DNA from: Thalassotalea ponticola | GTDB taxonomy: Bacteria > Pseudomonadota > Gammaproteobacteria > Enterobacterales > Alteromonadaceae | DNA length: 64,000 nt | Assembly (NCBI RefSeq): GCF_041379045.1 | Contig: NZ_CP166871.1 | Span: 2,294,001 to 2,358,000 of the forward strand | Direction: 5' to 3' | In this document: piece after piece, positions 20,362 through 32,130 of the stretch | Position numbering within the stretch: position 1 is the stretch's first letter | How the letters are laid out: each line of letters opens with the position of its first letter | Made by a program: the position numbers and the translations under genes | The notes under the pieces: model-generated | The model's input: the letters and a program-made list of their open reading frames with translations, nothing else | Databases searched by the model: none | What the model was told of the DNA's origin: nothing

Positions 20362-22986
20362 ATGTTAACTGACTCGATCATCCCCACACATTTAACCGCC
20401 AAACTCGCCCCCGCGGCGGTTAACTTAACCACCAGTGACCTTGTGGCATTAGGGCAAGATTTTTATCAGTGGCTCGGCGACAACTTTCACCACTATGAAA
20501 TCACCGAGCTCGTCCACGCACGCGCTGAATTTGTCGATCAGGTACTGCAGAAGGTTTGGTGCCAGCACCACTTAGATGAGCATCAAATTAGCTTATTAGC
20601 GGTTGGTGGCTACGGACGGGGGGAATTGCACCCGCATTCTGACGTCGACATCTTAATTTTAACCAAAGACAATATCAGTGATACAGTCGGTGAACACATT
20701 GCAGCTTTCATCACCGAATTGTGGGATATTCGCTTAGACATCGGTCACAGCGTGCGCAGCATTAAAGAGTGTGTGAAGCAAGCCAAAGCCGACGTCACCA
20801 TAGCCACTAATTTACTTGAGTCGCGACTCATATGCGGTAACGTTATGCTTGAAGAGCAACTGCGTCCGCATCTCAACAAAGCATCATTTTGGCCTTCCAA
20901 GGCATTTTTTATCGCCAAACGCGACGAGCAAAAAAAGCGCCATCAACAATACAAAGGTGCCGCCTACACCCTTGAACCAAATCTAAAAGCCAACCCCGGT
21001 GGGCTGCGAGACATTCAAACCATCAGCTGGGTTGCCAAGCGCCATTTCCTAGCCGACAGTATCCAGCAGTTAGTCGCTCATGATTACCTGTCTGAAAATG
21101 AGCTACAAGAGCTGATCGAATGTCAGGATTACCTGTGGCGTATGCGCTTTTGCCTACACATGGTTGCTGGGCGCAGTGAAAATCGGTTGCTGTTTGACTA
21201 TCAAGGCGATGTTGCCAAAATGATGGGCTTTGGCGCGGATGGAAAACCGGCAGTTGAGCGCATGATGAAGCGCTTTTTCCGTATTATCAACTCGGTAAAT
21301 GAACTGAACGAAATGCTTTTACAACATTTCGAGCAAGGCTTTTTAGGCAAACACGAACACATTGACGCGGTACCTATCGACCACAACTTCGACAAAATAG
21401 GTCAACTTATTCGCCTGCATAACAGCAGCGGCTTTAGTCGCCATTCGATGTTTCTGAGACTGTTTTTAACCATTGCCGATAACCCCGATATAAAAGGCAT
21501 TCACTCAGCGACCATTCGCAAACTGCGCAACACTCGCCGCCGTTTGATTGGTGGTTTAAACGATTATGCTGAATGTCGTCGCTTGTTTATGCAAATCATG
21601 CGTCACCCCAATGGACTTGGCCGCGCCTTTAACTTAATGCACCGCCATGAAATACTTGCCAGTTATTTACCCGAATGGCAAAACATCGTTGGCCAGATGC
21701 AGTTTGATCTGTTTCACGCATATTCTGTTGATGAACACAGCTACCGACTGATCAAGAATTTATATCGCTTTTCGCTGCCCGAACACAATCACGAATTTCC
21801 ATTGTGCTCGGCGATTGTGCAAAACATTCGCAAGCCAGAGCTGTTGTACATTGCCGGAATTTATCACGATATCGCCAAAGGGCGCGGTGGCGATCACAGC
21901 AAACTCGGCGCCATTGATGCGTTGGAGTTTGGTCGCACTCACCAATTGTCAGAAACCGACAGCCGACTGATCAGTTGGCTAGTGAAGTATCACTTACTGA
22001 TGTCGGTTACCGCGCAACGAAAAGACATTTCGGATCCCGATGTCATTCACAAATTTGCCGATGTGGTACGCGATGAAAATCGCCTTGATTACCTCTATTG
22101 TTTAACCGTGGCCGATATGCGGGCAACGAATGAAAGTTTGTGGAACAGCTGGAAAGCAAATTTATTGCAAGAACTGTACTTTGCCACCAAGGCGGCGTTT
22201 AGGCGCGGTTTAGAAAAGCCGGTTGAAGTGCGCACCAATATTCGAGAGAACAAAGTCAAAGCGCTAGAAAAGCTCAGTGTACAAAACATTGACGAGGAAG
22301 CGGTTAAAAGCCTGTGGAAGCAATTCAAACCAGACTATTTTATTCGCTATACGCCATCACAAATTGCGTGGCATGCAAGGCATATTGTGAGTCACGACAA
22401 ACAAAAACCGCTGGTAATGGTGAGTAAAAAAGCCTATCGCGGCGGCACTGAAGTTTTTGTTTACACCAAATTTAAGAGCAATATTTTCGCCAGTACGGTT
22501 TCGATATTATCATCGAAGAAACTGTCTATTCACGATGCTAAGATCATGACCTCTAAAAACGGTTATACCCTTAATACGTTCACTGTTCTCGATGCTAAGG
22601 GCCAACCGATAAACGACCTTTATTACTTAGATAATATTGAACAAGCATTGGTTAAGCAGTTGTCGACTGGGCAAAGTATTTCCCATCCGCAAAAACCGTT
22701 ACCGAGCAAATTAAAACAGTTTAAGGTACCGACCAAAGTCAGCTTTATCAAACACCGCAACCCCAATGTCAATTATATCGAGGTGGTTGCCAAAGATCGC
22801 CCTGGCCTACTCGCCGATATCGGTCAAATATTCCAACAGTGTGAGATGAGCGTTCACATGGCTAAAATCAGTACCTATGGTGAGCGAGTAGAAGATATTT
22901 TTATCGTTTCAAACAAGAATGGCGAAGCGTTGTCGCTCGAAGAGCAAAGTCACCTTGAAACACTGCTTTGTAATATTGCGCAATAA
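20362..22986 (+). CDS. glnD: PII uridylyltransferase / uridylyl-removing enzyme
   Basis: Bifunctional nitrogen sensor that uridylylates PII proteins when glutamine is low and removes UMP when it is high. 874 residues. The nucleotidyltransferase motif is [20 protein letters not shown] (about 87-106). The HD domain that removes UMP contains [15 protein letters not shown]. Two C-terminal ACT domains bind glutamine (one around [19 protein letters not shown], one around [18 protein letters not shown]). ATG at 20362. Downstream is dapD, as in many gammaproteobacteria (map-glnD-dapD). Confidence 0.98.
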   Translation: MLTDSIIPTHLTAKLAPAAVNLTTSDLVALGQDFYQWLGDNFHHYEITELVHARAEFVDQVLQKVWCQHHLDEHQISLLAVGGYGRGELHPHSDVDILILTKDNISDTVGEHIAAFITELWDIRLDIGHSVRSIKECVKQAKADVTIATNLLESRLICGNVMLEEQLRPHLNKASFWPSKAFFIAKRDEQKKRHQQYKGAAYTLEPNLKANPGGLRDIQTISWVAKRHFLADSIQQLVAHDYLSENELQELIECQDYLWRMRFCLHMVAGRSENRLLFDYQGDVAKMMGFGADGKPAVERMMKRFFRIINSVNELNEMLLQHFEQGFLGKHEHIDAVPIDHNFDKIGQLIRLHNSSGFSRHSMFLRLFLTIADNPDIKGIHSATIRKLRNTRRRLIGGLNDYAECRRLFMQIMRHPNGLGRAFNLMHRHEILASYLPEWQNIVGQMQFDLFHAYSVDEHSYRLIKNLYRFSLPEHNHEFPLCSAIVQNIRKPELLYIAGIYHDIAKGRGGDHSKLGAIDALEFGRTHQLSETDSRLISWLVKYHLLMSVTAQRKDISDPDVIHKFADVVRDENRLDYLYCLTVADMRATNESLWNSWKANLLQELYFATKAAFRRGLEKPVEVRTNIRENKVKALEKLSVQNIDEEAVKSLWKQFKPDYFIRYTPSQIAWHARHIVSHDKQKPLVMVSKKAYRGGTEVFVYTKFKSNIFASTVSILSSKKLSIHDAKIMTSKNGYTLNTFTVLDAKGQPINDLYYLDNIEQALVKQLSTGQSISHPQKPLPSKLKQFKVPTKVSFIKHRNPNVNYIEVVAKDRPGLLADIGQIFQQCEMSVHMAKISTYGERVEDIFIVSNKNGEALSLEEQSHLETLLCNIAQ

Positions 22987-23110
22987 CCGTCGTTGAGTTA
23001 CTGGTTTTAGATTGCTCGGCCACTGACCAATATCGACAAAGCACCCATTTAATTGATATTGCCCAAGCGATATCAACCATTATCAGTTAAATAATTATTT
23101 AGGAAGTTTT

Positions 23111-23941
23111 ATGAGCTTACTGCAACAAACAATTGAACAAGCATTTGAAAATCGAGCCGAGATCACGCCGGCAACGGTTAGTGGAGAAATCAAGCAAGCG
23201 ATTGTTAGCGCCTTGGACATGTTAAACGACGGAACGGCTCGCGTTGCCGAAAAAGTCGATGGTCAATGGGTGGTTAATCAGTGGTTGAAAAAAGCGGTGT
23301 TGTTGTCATTTCGCATTTGGGACAACGAAGTCATTGATGACGGCGATAAAAACGGTAAGTTTTTTGACAAAGTACCGATGAAATACAAAGACTATGACCA
23401 CGCACGCTTTGCTGCTGAAGGTGTGCGAATTGTCCCTGGTGCATCGGTTCGCGCGGGGTCGTTTATCGGCAAAAACGTGGTTGTTATGCCGTCGTTTGTC
23501 AACATCGGCGCATTCGTGGATGAAGGGACCATGGTTGATACGTGGGCAACGGTAGGCAGCTGTGCACAAATAGGAAAAAACGTGCATTTGTCGGGTGGTG
23601 TCGGCATTGGCGGCGTACTAGAGCCGTTACAGGCTGGGCCAACCATTATCGAAGATAACTGTTTTATCGGTGCGCGTTCAGAAATCGTCGAAGGCGTTGT
23701 CGTTGAACAAGGCTCGGTTATTTCGATGGGCGTTTACATTGGCCAATCAACCAAAATTCTCGATCGCGAAACCGGTGAAATTCACTACGGGCGCGTCCCC
23801 GCAGGCTCTGTTGTCGTGCCGGGCAATATCCCTTCAAAATGCGGTAACTACAGCCTTTACGCCGCCGTTATCGTCAAAAAGGTCGATGCTAAAACGCTTG
23901 GTAAAACCGAACTTAACGAGCTATTGCGCAACGCTGAATAA
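23111..23941 (+). CDS. dapD: Tetrahydrodipicolinate N-succinyltransferase
   Basis: Succinylates tetrahydrodipicolinate in the lysine and meso-diaminopimelate pathway, so it supplies peptidoglycan. 276 residues (E. coli 274). An N-terminal helical domain ([10 protein letters not shown]) is followed by a hexapeptide left-handed beta-helix with [38 protein letters not shown] and [18 protein letters not shown] at 23111 with AGGAAG upstream. Ends before a strong terminator. Confidence 0.98.
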   Translation: MSLLQQTIEQAFENRAEITPATVSGEIKQAIVSALDMLNDGTARVAEKVDGQWVVNQWLKKAVLLSFRIWDNEVIDDGDKNGKFFDKVPMKYKDYDHARFAAEGVRIVPGASVRAGSFIGKNVVVMPSFVNIGAFVDEGTMVDTWATVGSCAQIGKNVHLSGGVGIGGVLEPLQAGPTIIEDNCFIGARSEIVEGVVVEQGSVISMGVYIGQSTKILDRETGEIHYGRVPAGSVVVPGNIPSKCGNYSLYAAVIVKKVDAKTLGKTELNELLRNAE

Positions 23942-23981
23942 GCGCATTAAAATCACGTGTACCGGCTTTGTTCGGCAATAA

Positions 23982-24007
23982 GAAAAGGGGCTAATTAGCC
24001 CCTTTTC
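23982..24007 (+). terminator. Rho-independent terminator between dapD and the helicase gene
   Basis: A 26-nt perfect palindrome (arms GAAAAGGGGC/GCCCCTTTTC) followed by a T-rich stretch on the plus strand, 40 nt after the dapD stop. The convergent helicase gene ends 29 nt further on, so the hairpin may serve both directions. Confidence 0.85.
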
Positions 24008-24035
24008 TTTTATTTCGCGTTACAAGCGAGTCGCC

Positions 24036-25829
24036 TTAGTGCGTGTTGCGACGCTCACCTTTGTCTTGGCGGCTGGTGCGACGACGCGGTGCGGTTACCA
24101 CTTGCTGGTCGGCAACCGAGATATCTAATTGCTTGCGGCGGATACGCACGGTACGCAACTTGTTATACGCATCTTTAGGCATGCCTTTTGGCAAATGCAC
24201 AATCGAATGCTGCTCATGCAAGTCGATTTGACCGATGTATTGACTGTCTAACGCAATTTCATTGGCAATTGCACCAACGATGTCTCCTGGACGCGCGCCG
24301 TGCTCTTTGCCCACTTCAATGCGGTAAGCTTGCCAATCAACGTCTACGCGAGGACCATTGTTACGTGGACGTTCACGACGCTCTGCGCGACGTTCACCGC
24401 GATCACCGCGTTCTGCACGACGGTCATTGCGTTCACCTCGGCGTGAGCCACGTTCATCGCGATCGCCACGACGGTCGTCACGCGCACGGCGCTCACGCGG
24501 CTCTTCTTTCGGTTGCAGCGGTTGCTTCAATTGCTTTTGATACAACAACGCAGCAGCTAAGTGTTCCATGCTAAGTTCTGTTTGCTCAACCGCTTCTTGT
24601 AACACGGTCATCATTGCCGACAAGTCTTGTGAACTGGCAATAGCAACTATTTCTTGTTTTACTCGTTCAACGCGTTTCTTGCCAATTTCGGCAATGTCCG
24701 GCATGTCAAAACTATCAATGCGGCCTGATGTCGCACGCTCGTAATGACGCAGGCTATACATTTCGCGAGGGCGCACAAAAGAAATAGCGGTACCTTCGCG
24801 ACCCGCACGACCGGTGCGACCGATACGGTGAACGTACGATTCAGTATCACCCGGTAAATCGTAGTTGATAACCATATCGATGCGCGGGATATCGAGACCA
24901 CGAGCGACAACGTCGGTAGCAATCATTATCGAGATCTTACCATTTTTTAGCTGCTCAACCGTGCGTTCACGCTGTGCTTGGTTCATGTCACCATTTAATG
25001 CTGCACACGGGTAACCTTGACGCTCTAAAAATTCACTAACCGTGATCGTGTCATTACGGGTGCGCACGAAAATCAGCAATGCGTCATAGTCTTGTGTTTC
25101 TACAATGCGCTCAAGTGCCGTATTTTTGTTGATGCCGGTTACTTTCCAAGCCAACTGAGTGATGTTTTTCTTTGACTCTTTTTTATGAGCAATTTTCACG
25201 TGCGTTGGATTAGTTAGGAATCGATCCGCCACTTTCTTAATGGCCGGTGGCATTGTGGCAGAGAATAGCGCCATTTGCGTATCTTTTGCCAAGTGATCTA
25301 AAATCCACTCGATATCTTCTAAAAAGCCCATGTTTAACATTTCATCGGCTTCGTCTAAGGCGCAAAAACGCACATCGCCTAGCTTTAATGATTTGCGACG
25401 CAAATGGTCCATTAAACGACCGGGTGTGCCTACGACCACTTGTGCGCCTTTTTCAAGTTGCGCTAATTGTGGGCCGTAAGATTGACCGCCGTATACCGTT
25501 GCGATACGCAACCCTTTTACGTTGGCAGCAAAGGCTTCTAAAGCCTCAGCCACTTGAATAGCCAATTCGCGTGTTGGTGCTACCACCAACATTTGTGGTT
25601 TGCGCAAACGCGTATCAATTTTTGCAAGCGCAGGCAAACCAAAGGCTGCCGTTTTACCTGTACCGGTTTGTGCTTCACCTAAAACATCGTCACCGTTTAA
25701 CAAAGGCACGATCGTTTTTTCTTGAATAGGTGTAGGCGCTGTAAAGCCCATGTCTTTAATTGCAGAAAGTAAAAATTCAGGCAAGCCTAGTTCGTCAAAG
25801 CTGACGACAGCATTGTTAGTATCAGTCAT
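24036..25829 (-). CDS. deaD: DEAD-box RNA helicase, DeaD/CsdA type
   Basis: ATP-dependent RNA helicase of the cold-shock and ribosome-assembly type. 597 residues. Helicase motifs in order: Q motif (FTAPTPIQ), AQTGTGKT, PTRELA, GG, TPGRLMD, DEAD, SAT, then RGLDIP and HRIGRTGRAG. After the helicase core comes a low-complexity Arg/Asp/Glu/Gly linker (about 440-490, RRAERGDRGERRAERRERP) and then a DbpA/CsdA-like RNA-binding domain (about 493-565, YRIEVGKEHGARPGDIVGAI). ATG at 25829. A leader of roughly 275 nt precedes it. Confidence 0.95.
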   Translation of the reverse strand: MTDTNNAVVSFDELGLPEFLLSAIKDMGFTAPTPIQEKTIVPLLNGDDVLGEAQTGTGKTAAFGLPALAKIDTRLRKPQMLVVAPTRELAIQVAEALEAFAANVKGLRIATVYGGQSYGPQLAQLEKGAQVVVGTPGRLMDHLRRKSLKLGDVRFCALDEADEMLNMGFLEDIEWILDHLAKDTQMALFSATMPPAIKKVADRFLTNPTHVKIAHKKESKKNITQLAWKVTGINKNTALERIVETQDYDALLIFVRTRNDTITVSEFLERQGYPCAALNGDMNQAQRERTVEQLKNGKISIMIATDVVARGLDIPRIDMVINYDLPGDTESYVHRIGRTGRAGREGTAISFVRPREMYSLRHYERATSGRIDSFDMPDIAEIGKKRVERVKQEIVAIASSQDLSAMMTVLQEAVEQTELSMEHLAAALLYQKQLKQPLQPKEEPRERRARDDRRGDRDERGSRRGERNDRRAERGDRGERRAERRERPRNNGPRVDVDWQAYRIEVGKEHGARPGDIVGAIANEIALDSQYIGQIDLHEQHSIVHLPKGMPKDAYNKLRTVRIRRKQLDISVADQQVVTAPRRRTSRQDKGERRNTH

Positions 25830-26111
25830 TAATCATCTTCTATTTGTAAGGGCAGCTCTATACAGACGAGCAAAATCGATGTTCGTCCAGGCAAATAACT
25901 GCATTTTCAATATACGTTATCCACCTGGCGACTTATGGCGATAGCAATATCTCATTGCTATATAGACATCAACGATAAGCCATTAATTTGAGTTAGGCAT
26001 TCGTTGCGAAGTCGGATGGCGGAAATAACCCACGCGCAATGTAATCATTCTATCCCTGCAACGAGTTTATTTACTCTGTCAAATTAGCAAGGTGATTACA
26101 GCAGAGCGCGA

Positions 26112-26139
26112 ATCATACCGATTTGTTAAAAATATGCAA
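26112..26139 (-). promoter_or_regulatory. Candidate deaD promoter
   Basis: Minus-strand -35 TTGCAT (26134-26139), 16-nt spacer, -10 TATGAT (26112-26117). It predicts a start near 26105 and a leader of about 275 nt before the helicase ATG. Long leaders are usual for cold-shock genes such as E. coli csdA. The remaining 26140-26334 shows nothing I can assign. Confidence 0.45.
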
Positions 26140-26334
26140 GTAACATTATGTAATTACTCTAGGGGCTGTTGAGCTTTGTTGTATGGTTTTACCACGATTT
26201 TGAAGGTAATGGTCAAAGCGAGCTGATCACATTTAGGTGTATTATTCGTTTATTGAGCAACGCTACACCCTGTTAAAATTCGGCGTTTGTCGATTGCGTT
26301 GCTCAATTAAGTCGTCTGTTTATATGCGTTAAGA

Positions 26335-28728
26335 TTACTCTTCGTCACTGCCGTTGATCAATTCTGACAACGCTTGCAAACGCGCCATTGACCGACCGTG
26401 AATACTCTTTTTCGGGTAGCTACCGTCGCGCTTTGCCGTACCCGCGTTTTCATCGAGTAAGATTTCTAAAGCCTGATCGACATTGTCCACCGCATAAATA
26501 CTAAACATATTATTTTTGACAGCCTCAATGACATCGTCGTCCAACATTAGATTCATCATGTTAGTTTTCGGAATGATCACCCCTTGCTCACCGGTTAAGC
26601 CCTTGTCTTTACACAGGCGATAAAAACCTTCTATCTTTTCGTTCACACCGCCAATCGATTGCACACCACCGTGTTGGTTCATTGAACCGGTAATCGCAAT
26701 TTCTTGCTTAATGGGCATACCGGTAATCGATGAAATCAAAGCGCACAGCTCGGCCATCGAGGCACTGTCGCCGTCGATATGACCATAGGATTGCTCAATG
26801 GCGATGTTGGCCGATATCGACAAGGGAAAACCTTGCCCGTATTTATGACCGAGATACCCGATGAGTAACAGTACGCCTTTGGAGTGAATAGATTTGCCCA
26901 GTTCCGCCTCTCGTTCGATATCCGTCACCCCTTGGGCGCCCGCGTAAACAGTCGCCGAGATACGCGCCGGCGTGCCAAATACACTATCGCCAATTTCAAG
27001 TACCGTCAGTCCATTGACTTTGCCAACGGCGGTTCCTTGCGTTGAAATTAACACCTGTTCTTCTTTAATCTCTTGTAGCCAGGTTTCACTGAGTCGACCG
27101 GAGCGTCGTTGTTTAGCGGCCAAGGCGGCTTGCACGTGTGAAGCTTGGATGCTCTCTTTGTCGTCTTTTTGCCAGATAAAAACCGCTTCGTCGAGCAAAT
27201 CATTAATGTTAACGATATTGGCTGATAACCGGTTTTGGTGCTCGGCTTTGCGCAGAGAGTAACGCACTAGTAAACTGATCGCATCATCATCAACCGGCGG
27301 GTAATTGTGTTTGCTCGCATGTTGGCGAATCAATGTAGCGTACGACTTTAAATTTTCGTCGGTTTTTTCTACGTGCCGATCAAAGTCCGCCAAGACTCGA
27401 AATAACTCGGTAAATTCTTGATCGTATTCTTGTAAGGTGTAATAAATTTCTGAGTTACCAAGCAACACGACTTTGACTTTTAATGGTATTTTTTCCGGCT
27501 GTAGCGAGACACTGCCGCCAATGCTCATTTCGGCATACGGGTGCTCTATTTGCAACTCTCCGGTTTTTAAGGCCAACTTTAAGCGTTGCCAAACCATGGG
27601 TTGAGTCAGTAATTTATCCGCATCGAGTAATAGGTAACCGCCATTAGCACGGTGCATAGCGCCAGCTCGAATTAGCCGATAATTGGTATACACAGCACCT
27701 TGAATTGATGAATAATCAATGGTGCCAAATAAATTTTGAAATGTTGGGTTTTGCTCATACACCACGGGCGCGCCTTCGTTTGCACGGCGACTAACCAATA
27801 AATTTGGCATAAAGCGATCAACTAATAGCTTGCGACAGGCTTTGTCATCGCGGGTGTTTTCCGAGTTATCATCCACCAAAATGTCTAGCACCACTTCGGT
27901 AATGTGCTCTTTGACCTGGCGCAAATATTTCAGCACCCCAATGTTTGAAGCAAATTCGTGCTCGAGCTCTTTGAGAAGCGGGCGCACACTTTGTTCTGCG
28001 GTATCAAACTTCAATTTGCGCAACGCCACACTTGACTCTCGTTTCCACAACGGTAGCTCAAGCAACTTCTCACTGAGCATGGTTTCTAGCTCTTCGAGTA
28101 GCTGATAAAACGCCGTGCGAGTATGCTCGTCAAGCTTAGCAAACTCTTTATCATCAACCGGCTTACCATTGACTAAGGGCGCAAAGCTAATTTCGCCTTT
28201 TTCTTCATACAACACCACATCCTTTGAATAGGCGTAGGTTTCGAGCTCCTCGATAGCCAGGTCGTATCGCTTGTTGAATTGGCGATCGATAGCGGCTCGC
28301 TGGCGTTGGTACCCAGGGTTATCAAACACTTCGGGAAATAAGTCGAGCAAATCGTCAATTAAGGTGTTCATTTTAGCTTGCAATAACTTGCCTTCACCGG
28401 CATTTAAATAAAGCACCTGTGGACTTTGAGGATCGTCAAAGTTATTGATGTAGCACCACTCATCGGCGGTATCGTCCTGTGACGCAAACTCAGTCAACAG
28501 CTGACTAATAAGCGTTTGACGACCAGAGCCAGGCTCGCCTTTTGCAAACACATTAAACCCACATGACGCCATTGACAAACCGAAGTTAAGAGCTTCTTTG
28601 GCCCGCTCATGACCAATAAATTTCTGTTGTACCTTCGAGTCGACCTGCGACTGCTCAAATAATTTCGCGGGTAATTCGGCGGTCAGTTTGTTTGCCGGTA
28701 TTTTTAACGCGTCAACGTTTGCTGTCAT
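26335..28728 (-). CDS. Lon-family ATP-dependent protease (LonB/YcbZ-like)
   Basis: A 797-residue Lon-like protease, not classical Lon: it lacks the N-terminal Lon substrate domain. Residues 1-400 form a divergent AAA domain with a large helical insertion. The Walker A site reads GEPGSGRQT (64-72), with Arg replacing the usual Lys. A second block (NGGYLLLDADKLL) resembles Walker B. The C-terminal Lon protease domain has the catalytic dyad Ser655 (HIDGDSASMAE) and Lys698 (GGVNEKIEGF), spaced 43 residues apart as in E. coli Lon. Its start follows the ybeL-like gene by 100 nt. Likely a cytoplasmic quality-control protease. Confidence 0.9.
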   Translation of the reverse strand: MTANVDALKIPANKLTAELPAKLFEQSQVDSKVQQKFIGHERAKEALNFGLSMASCGFNVFAKGEPGSGRQTLISQLLTEFASQDDTADEWCYINNFDDPQSPQVLYLNAGEGKLLQAKMNTLIDDLLDLFPEVFDNPGYQRQRAAIDRQFNKRYDLAIEELETYAYSKDVVLYEEKGEISFAPLVNGKPVDDKEFAKLDEHTRTAFYQLLEELETMLSEKLLELPLWKRESSVALRKLKFDTAEQSVRPLLKELEHEFASNIGVLKYLRQVKEHITEVVLDILVDDNSENTRDDKACRKLLVDRFMPNLLVSRRANEGAPVVYEQNPTFQNLFGTIDYSSIQGAVYTNYRLIRAGAMHRANGGYLLLDADKLLTQPMVWQRLKLALKTGELQIEHPYAEMSIGGSVSLQPEKIPLKVKVVLLGNSEIYYTLQEYDQEFTELFRVLADFDRHVEKTDENLKSYATLIRQHASKHNYPPVDDDAISLLVRYSLRKAEHQNRLSANIVNINDLLDEAVFIWQKDDKESIQASHVQAALAAKQRRSGRLSETWLQEIKEEQVLISTQGTAVGKVNGLTVLEIGDSVFGTPARISATVYAGAQGVTDIEREAELGKSIHSKGVLLLIGYLGHKYGQGFPLSISANIAIEQSYGHIDGDSASMAELCALISSITGMPIKQEIAITGSMNQHGGVQSIGGVNEKIEGFYRLCKDKGLTGEQGVIIPKTNMMNLMLDDDVIEAVKNNMFSIYAVDNVDQALEILLDENAGTAKRDGSYPKKSIHGRSMARLQALSELINGSDEE

Positions 28729-28829
28729 TTATTATCCTTAATGATTATTGCCTTTGGTCAGTGTAACCATGTGTTAATCAAAAAATCAAAGGCTAAATGG
28801 ACAGCTGGTTGTGCTTGACTAATGAGTGA

Positions 28830-29321
28830 TTAAATATTGTGCTCAAATGCTTGGCGAATAAAACGATTATGGCCACATTTGGGACAATCAGTCACCTCGG
28901 TGGCGTGGCAAATATCAATCACATGCCGACATTGCATGCACACCAGTTGACCAAAACCTATCACATCGCCAGTTTTATAGACGCCATCGTGCTCAACATC
29001 GGCAACAAACTCTGCCCATTCTATTTGCGTCTGGTCAGTTAAATTGGCCAAGTGGTGCCACATGCCCTCTTGCAAATTTGCGAGATAGGTCGAGTGCTGG
29101 GCATCGTGTTGATAACTGTGATAAAAACCAAGTAAGTCGCGCTTAAAACTATCAATGCTAAGTTGGTACTCGGTCACCGACACTTGGGCGGCGGCATCTA
29201 ACAACTGCTCGGCCTTTTCGACCCATTGTTCAATGCTTTTCATTTCCGCAGGTGCCGCTTGTCCAAGCCAATCGTTCACGCGTTCAACTAAACTGTCATA
29301 ATGTTGCTTTTTTTCGCTCAT
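28830..29321 (-). CDS. ybeL: Zinc-ribbon protein, YbeL/DUF1451 family
   Basis: 163-residue protein with a helical N-terminal half (YDSLVERVNDWLGQ) and a C-terminal zinc ribbon (LVCMQCRHVIDICHAT...TDCPKCGHNRF, two CxxC knuckles). Function is unknown in the family. The ATG at 29321 has GAGGGGG just upstream; a longer frame to 29333 starts with TTG and is less likely. E. coli ybeL also sits next to leuS, which supports the assignment. Confidence 0.85.
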   Translation of the reverse strand: MSEKKQHYDSLVERVNDWLGQAAPAEMKSIEQWVEKAEQLLDAAAQVSVTEYQLSIDSFKRDLLGFYHSYQHDAQHSTYLANLQEGMWHHLANLTDQTQIEWAEFVADVEHDGVYKTGDVIGFGQLVCMQCRHVIDICHATEVTDCPKCGHNRFIRQAFEHNI

Positions 29322-29376
29322 AATCCCCCTCAACGTTAACGCACTGTCACTGTTTAAGTATAGTCTTAAGAAAGCG

Positions 29377-29406
29377 TTGTGAGACGGCCCTGAAATAAGG
29401 TATTAT
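29377..29406 (+). promoter_or_regulatory. Candidate leuS promoter
   Basis: TTGTGA (29377-29382), 18-nt spacer, TATTAT (29401-29406), in the divergent ybeL/leuS gap. Predicts a leader of about 140 nt for leuS. Confidence 0.45.
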
Positions 29407-29550
29407 TACCGCTATATTTTTAATTTCAGATAATGCGCCTGAACCGACCTTGACAGGTCAACGTAGCGATGCCAGTAAAACCCTTTTAGCAACGCTTTAA
29501 CGCCGTGTTCTGGTGGCGCTTGATAACTATCACATTCGGAAAAGTTCTTA

Positions 29551-32130
29551 ATGGAAGCCATTTATAATCCTCAATCTATTGAGCAAAAAATCCAACAGCG
29601 TTGGATGGAAAAGAAAACCTTTAAAGCCGAAGAAATCGAAGGCAAAGAAAAGTTTTACTGTTTGTCTATGTTTCCTTACCCCAGCGGTCGTCTGCACATG
29701 GGGCATGTTCGCAACTACACCTTGGGTGATGTTATTAGTCGTTATCAGCGTTTGCAGGGTAAAAACGTACTTCAACCTATGGGGTGGGATGCCTTTGGTC
29801 TACCGGCTGAAAATGCGGCAATCAAAAACAAAGCCGCGCCGGCAGCATGGACCTACGAAAATATTGACTACATGCGCAACCAATTAAAGTCGCTTGGTTT
29901 TGCTTACGACTGGGATCGCGAGTTTGCCACCTGTAAAAAAGAATACTACCGCTGGGAACAATGGTTTTTCACTAAACTTTATGAAAAAGGATTAGTGTAC
30001 AAGAAAAATGCTACCGTCAATTGGGATCCGGTCGATCAAACCGTGTTGGCAAACGAACAAGTCATTGACGGTCGTGGCTGGCGTTCTGGCGCCCTTGTTG
30101 AGCGCAAAGAAATCCCGCAGTGGTTCATCAAAATAACCGATTATGCGGAAGAGTTGTTGAACGATTTGGATCAATTAGACGGCTGGCCAGAACAAGTAAA
30201 AACCATGCAGCGCAATTGGATTGGCCGCTCTGAAGGTGTTGAAATGACCTTTGATGTTGCCAACAGCAACGACAGCTTTGATATCTACACCACTCGCCCT
30301 GATACGGTAATGGGTGTCACCTATGTGGCACTTGCCGCACAGCATCCGCTAGTATTGCAGGCCGCAAAAGCAAATCCAGTACTTGAGCAATTTGTCGCCG
30401 AATGTAAAAACAACAAAGCCAGCGAAGCCGACATGGCAACCATGGAAAAATTAGGTGTCGATACCGGCCTTAAGGCAATCCACCCGATCACCGGTGAACA
30501 CGTACCGGTTTGGGCGGCTAACTTTGTGCTTATGGACTACGGTTCTGGTGCGGTTATGTCAGTACCAGGTCACGACCAACGCGATTATGAATTTGCCAAA
30601 AAGTACGGCTTACAAATCAAGCAAGTAATCAGCGCAAGTGAAGGTGACGATATTGAGCAGGCAGCGATTGTTGAAAAAAATCGCTTGATTAATTCAGGTG
30701 AATTCGACGGTTTAGACTTCGACCAAGCATTCCAAGCGGTCGCCGACAAGCTAGCCGAATTAGGTAAAGGCAAAATCACCGTTAACTATCGCTTGCGCGA
30801 TTGGGGTGTTTCTCGTCAGCGTTACTGGGGTACACCAATTCCGATGCTAACTCTTGAAAATGGCGAGTCGGTACCTGTTCCTGAAGACATGTTACCGGTT
30901 GAGCTACCCGAAGACGTGGTAATGGACGGTGTTACCTCACCGATCAAAGCAGATCTCGAGTGGGCTAAAACCACCTACCAAGGACAGCCTGCACTGCACG
31001 AAACAGATACCTTTGATACGTTTATGGAATCGTCTTGGTACTACGCTCGCTACTGTTCACCTCAACACGACCAGGCGATGCTCGATCCGAGCAAAGCCAA
31101 CTACTGGCTGCCGGTTGACCAGTATATCGGTGGTATTGAGCACGCGATCTTACACTTATTGTACTCGCGCTTTTTCCACAAATTATTGCGTGATGTCGGT
31201 TTAGTCGAGTCTGACGAGCCATTCAAGAGCTTGCTGTGTCAGGGTATGGTCTTAGCAGATACCTATTACCGCGAAGAAGCAAACGGCGCGCAAACATGGA
31301 TTTCGCCTACCGATGTTGACGTTGAGCGCAACGACAAAGGTCAGGTAACGTCTGCTGTTTCTAAATTAGATGGCCAGCCGGTAATTTCTGCCGGTATGAG
31401 CAAGATGAGTAAATCGAAAAACAACGGTATCGACCCGCAACAGGTTATCGACTTGTACGGCGCCGATACGGTGCGATTATTTATCATGTTTACCTCGCCA
31501 CCAGAGCAGACACTAGAGTGGTCAGACTCAGGTGTTGAAGGTGCTCACCGTTTCCTCAAGCGTGTGTGGAAATTGGCACACGACTTGTTCAGCGCCGGCG
31601 AGATTAAAGCATTGTCGGATGTTGCGTTAGCATCTAATCACAAAGCGTTGCGTCGCGAAGTGCACAAAACCATCAGCAAAGTCAGTGATGATATCGGTCG
31701 CCGCAACACCTTTAATACCGCGATTGCGGCAATCATGGAGTTGATGAATACGCTGGCCAAAGCGCCACTTGAGTCGGACGCTGACAAAGCCGTAATGAAA
31801 GAAGCGGTGCAAGCCGTTGTCTTGATGCTAACGCCAATCACCCCGCATTTAGGTCACGAGCTTTGGGCTATTATCGGTGACGGCGGCGACGTTGAAGATG
31901 CATCTTGGCCAGCTGTCGATGGCTCGGCGTTGGTTGAAGACGAAAAACTGGTTATCGTGCAAGTTAACGGAAAATTACGTGCTAAAATCACTGTTGCAAC
32001 CAGTGCTTCGCAAGAAGATGTTGAAAAACAAGCTTTTAACGAAGAGAATGTAAGTAAGTTTACCGATGGAAAAACGGTTCGCAAGGTCATTTACGTACCG
32101 GGCAAACTGTTAAATATTGTGGCCAATTAA
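29551..32130 (+). CDS. leuS: Leucyl-tRNA synthetase
   Basis: Class I aminoacyl-tRNA synthetase charging tRNA-Leu. 859 residues (E. coli 860). HIGH-type motif appears as [16 protein letters not shown]; the KMSKS loop is [12 protein letters not shown]. The CP1 editing domain contains the threonine-rich region [12 protein letters not shown]. The C-terminal tRNA-binding domain ends in ...[16 protein letters not shown] at 29551. Its stop overlaps the lptE ATG (TAATG). Confidence 0.98.
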   Translation: MEAIYNPQSIEQKIQQRWMEKKTFKAEEIEGKEKFYCLSMFPYPSGRLHMGHVRNYTLGDVISRYQRLQGKNVLQPMGWDAFGLPAENAAIKNKAAPAAWTYENIDYMRNQLKSLGFAYDWDREFATCKKEYYRWEQWFFTKLYEKGLVYKKNATVNWDPVDQTVLANEQVIDGRGWRSGALVERKEIPQWFIKITDYAEELLNDLDQLDGWPEQVKTMQRNWIGRSEGVEMTFDVANSNDSFDIYTTRPDTVMGVTYVALAAQHPLVLQAAKANPVLEQFVAECKNNKASEADMATMEKLGVDTGLKAIHPITGEHVPVWAANFVLMDYGSGAVMSVPGHDQRDYEFAKKYGLQIKQVISASEGDDIEQAAIVEKNRLINSGEFDGLDFDQAFQAVADKLAELGKGKITVNYRLRDWGVSRQRYWGTPIPMLTLENGESVPVPEDMLPVELPEDVVMDGVTSPIKADLEWAKTTYQGQPALHETDTFDTFMESSWYYARYCSPQHDQAMLDPSKANYWLPVDQYIGGIEHAILHLLYSRFFHKLLRDVGLVESDEPFKSLLCQGMVLADTYYREEANGAQTWISPTDVDVERNDKGQVTSAVSKLDGQPVISAGMSKMSKSKNNGIDPQQVIDLYGADTVRLFIMFTSPPEQTLEWSDSGVEGAHRFLKRVWKLAHDLFSAGEIKALSDVALASNHKALRREVHKTISKVSDDIGRRNTFNTAIAAIMELMNTLAKAPLESDADKAVMKEAVQAVVLMLTPITPHLGHELWAIIGDGGDVEDASWPAVDGSALVEDEKLVIVQVNGKLRAKITVATSASQEDVEKQAFNEENVSKFTDGKTVRKVIYVPGKLLNIVAN

